From the NCBI GenBank assembly GCA_017883345.1, contig JADGNT010000201.1, positions 1 through 7,997 on the forward strand: DNA of 7,997 bases, written 5' to 3'. Below, in pieces: positions 6,082 to 7,997 of the stretch. The notes beneath the pieces were generated by a model. That model saw only the letters and a program-made list of their open reading frames with translations, searched no databases and was not told where the DNA came from. Each line of letters begins with the position of its first letter. Position 1 is the stretch's first letter. The DNA comes from Candidatus Solibacter sp. (GTDB lineage Bacteria; Acidobacteriota; Terriglobia; Bryobacterales; Bryobacteraceae). Position numbers and translations under genes: made by a program.

Positions 6082-6128
6082 AAAGCACCCCCAACCCATC
6101 AGCGTGATACTCTGGCAATCGGAGCATT

Positions 6129-6680
6129 ATGGCCATCACGCGCGAGAAAGCCCAGCTCATGAGCGCCTCGGAGATCGACCGGACACTGGTACGACTCGCT
6201 CATGAAATCCTGGAAAAAACCAAAGATCTGGATCAGCTTGCCTTTATCGGCATCCGGCGCCGCGGGGTTCCACTGGCGCAACGGCTTTCGGCGAAGATCG
6301 AGAGTCTGGAAAACCGGAAGGTGCCGGTGGGCATCCTCGACATCAACCTGTACCGCGACGACCTGAGCACGGTGGACGTCAAGCCGGTGGTCAGCGCAAC
6401 CGAGATTTCGTTCAGCGTGGCAGGCAAGGACATCATCCTGGTGGACGATGTGCTGTATACCGGCCGCACCATCCGCGCCGCGCTGGACGCGCTGTTCGAC
6501 CACGGCCGGCCGGCCCGGGTGCAACTGCTGGTGCTGATCGATCGCGGACACCGCGAACTGCCGATCGAGGCGCGCTTCATCGGGCGCAAGGTGCAGACCA
6601 GCGATATCGAGATCATCGAGGTCAAGTTCCAGGAGATCGACGGCATGGAGAAGGTCCTGATGGTGGAGAGGGCCGGGTAA
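6129..6680 (+). CDS. pyrR: Bifunctional pyrimidine regulator / uracil phosphoribosyltransferase PyrR
   Basis: This 183-aa protein has the family's normal length. The PRPP-binding motif IILVDDVLYTGRT is at 102-114, with the conserved GIRRRGVPLA (41-50) and LYRDD (74-78) segments typical of PyrR. In Bacillus and relatives PyrR binds a hairpin in pyr mRNA when UMP is high and causes attenuation; it also converts uracil and PRPP to UMP. It heads the pyr operon, with pyrB starting 6 nt after its stop. The start is supported by GGAG 4 nt upstream and by the family-typical KAQLMSASEIDRTLVRLAHEI opening. I see no PyrR-type anti-antiterminator sequence or promoter of good quality in the 47 bp between the inverted repeat and ATG, so how it regulates here is open. 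Confidence 0.95.
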   Translation: MAITREKAQLMSASEIDRTLVRLAHEILEKTKDLDQLAFIGIRRRGVPLAQRLSAKIESLENRKVPVGILDINLYRDDLSTVDVKPVVSATEISFSVAGKDIILVDDVLYTGRTIRAALDALFDHGRPARVQLLVLIDRGHRELPIEARFIGRKVQTSDIEIIEVKFQEIDGMEKVLMVERAG

Positions 6681-6686
6681 CGCGCC

Positions 6687-7595
<909 letters not shown>

Positions 7596-7596
7596 C

Positions 7597-7997
7597 ATGC
7601 CGATCGTGATCAGGAACGGAAGGGTGATCGACCCGTCTTCCAACACGGACCGCGTGGCGGACGTGCTGATTGTGGACGGGCGCGTCGCCGGCGTCGCCCC
7701 CAACCTCTCCTCGCCGAAGGCGGAGGTGTTCGACGCCACGGGGATGATCGTGGCGCCGGGCTTCATCGATATGCACGTGCATCTGCGCGAGCCGGGGTTC
7801 GAGCACGCCGAGACCATCGAGAGCGGGTCGCGGGCGGCGGCGGCGGGCGGGTTCACGTCCATCTGCTGCATGCCCAACACCAAGCCGGTGAACGATTCTG
7901 CCATGGTGACCAGCTACATCGTGGAGCGGGCGCGCAGCAAGGCGCTGGTCAACGTGTTCCCCATCGGCGCCATCACCAAGGGGAGCGCGGGCGAGGA
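7597..7997 (+). CDS. pyrC: Dihydroorotase, N-terminal part (runs off right edge)
   Basis: PyrC cyclises N-carbamoyl-aspartate to dihydroorotate, the step after PyrB. The visible 133 complete codons give the amidohydrolase N-terminal beta domain ([13 protein letters not shown] at 1-13, [10 protein letters not shown] at 49-58), then the zinc-binding [10 protein letters not shown] motif with H60 and H62. The substrate-binding stretch [27 protein letters not shown] follows; MPNT is the dihydroorotase signature. The opening is that of the long class I (about 420-430 aa) dihydroorotases. The ATG follows the pyrB stop by a single base (TAG-C-ATG), as expected for an operon. The remaining metal ligands and C-terminus are beyond the window. 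Confidence 0.95.
   Translation, partial: MPIVIRNGRVIDPSSNTDRVADVLIVDGRVAGVAPNLSSPKAEVFDATGMIVAPGFIDMHVHLREPGFEHAETIESGSRAAAAGGFTSICCMPNTKPVNDSAMVTSYIVERARSKALVNVFPIGAITKGSAGE

Noticed and set aside
6105..6113. TGATACTCT as an extended -10 box for pyrR
   Set aside because: It matches only four of six -10 positions and has no -35-like sequence at the right distance.

Overview
The window is GC-rich DNA with a strong preference for G or C at third codon positions. It shows no RNA genes and no CRISPR array. Gene content (a pyrR-pyrB-pyrC operon, a large secreted protein of PPC-type repeats, a DnaC-like helicase loader next to a secreted glycosidase-like protein, an IS1634-type transposase and abundant REP-like palindromes) would suit an Acidobacteriota genome of the Solibacter/Bryobacter kind. 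That assignment is inference from gene style, not a search result.

Layout from left to right. (1) Positions 1-1438, minus strand: a DnaC/IstB-like AAA+ helicase loader followed by the 5' part of a secreted GH35/GH42-like protein that runs off the left edge. The two overlap through a TTGA stop/start. (2) About 1440-1524: a short flank with a REP-like hairpin and a possible 25-codon C-terminal remnant of a disrupted minus-strand gene. (3) 1527-3646: an apparently intact IS1634-family element with 13-bp perfect terminal inverted repeats, one 613-aa DDE transposase on the minus strand, and a long non-coding end. (4) 3647-3825: a gene-free stretch with an ambiguous coding remnant, a 9-bp tandem repeat and four consecutive palindromes. 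The last is REP-like and contains the stop codon of the next gene. (5) 3822-5957, minus strand: a 711-aa secreted protein made of six PPC-like repeats, each starting with a cysteine pair. (6) 5958-6128: a divergent intergenic region with a two-hairpin, BIME-like inverted repeat. (7) 6129 to the right edge, plus strand: pyrR, pyrB and the start of pyrC, tightly packed for de novo UMP synthesis.

The pyrimidine operon is the only clear pathway: PyrB makes carbamoyl aspartate, PyrC closes the ring, and PyrR senses or salvages uracil nucleotides. Much of the rest looks like a repeat-laden region where an IS landed upstream of the helicase-loader transcription unit. I found no convincing new multi-gene system. 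The points most worth checking are the possible gene split by the IS, the REP family shared between three sites, and the cysteine-paired repeats of the secreted protein.
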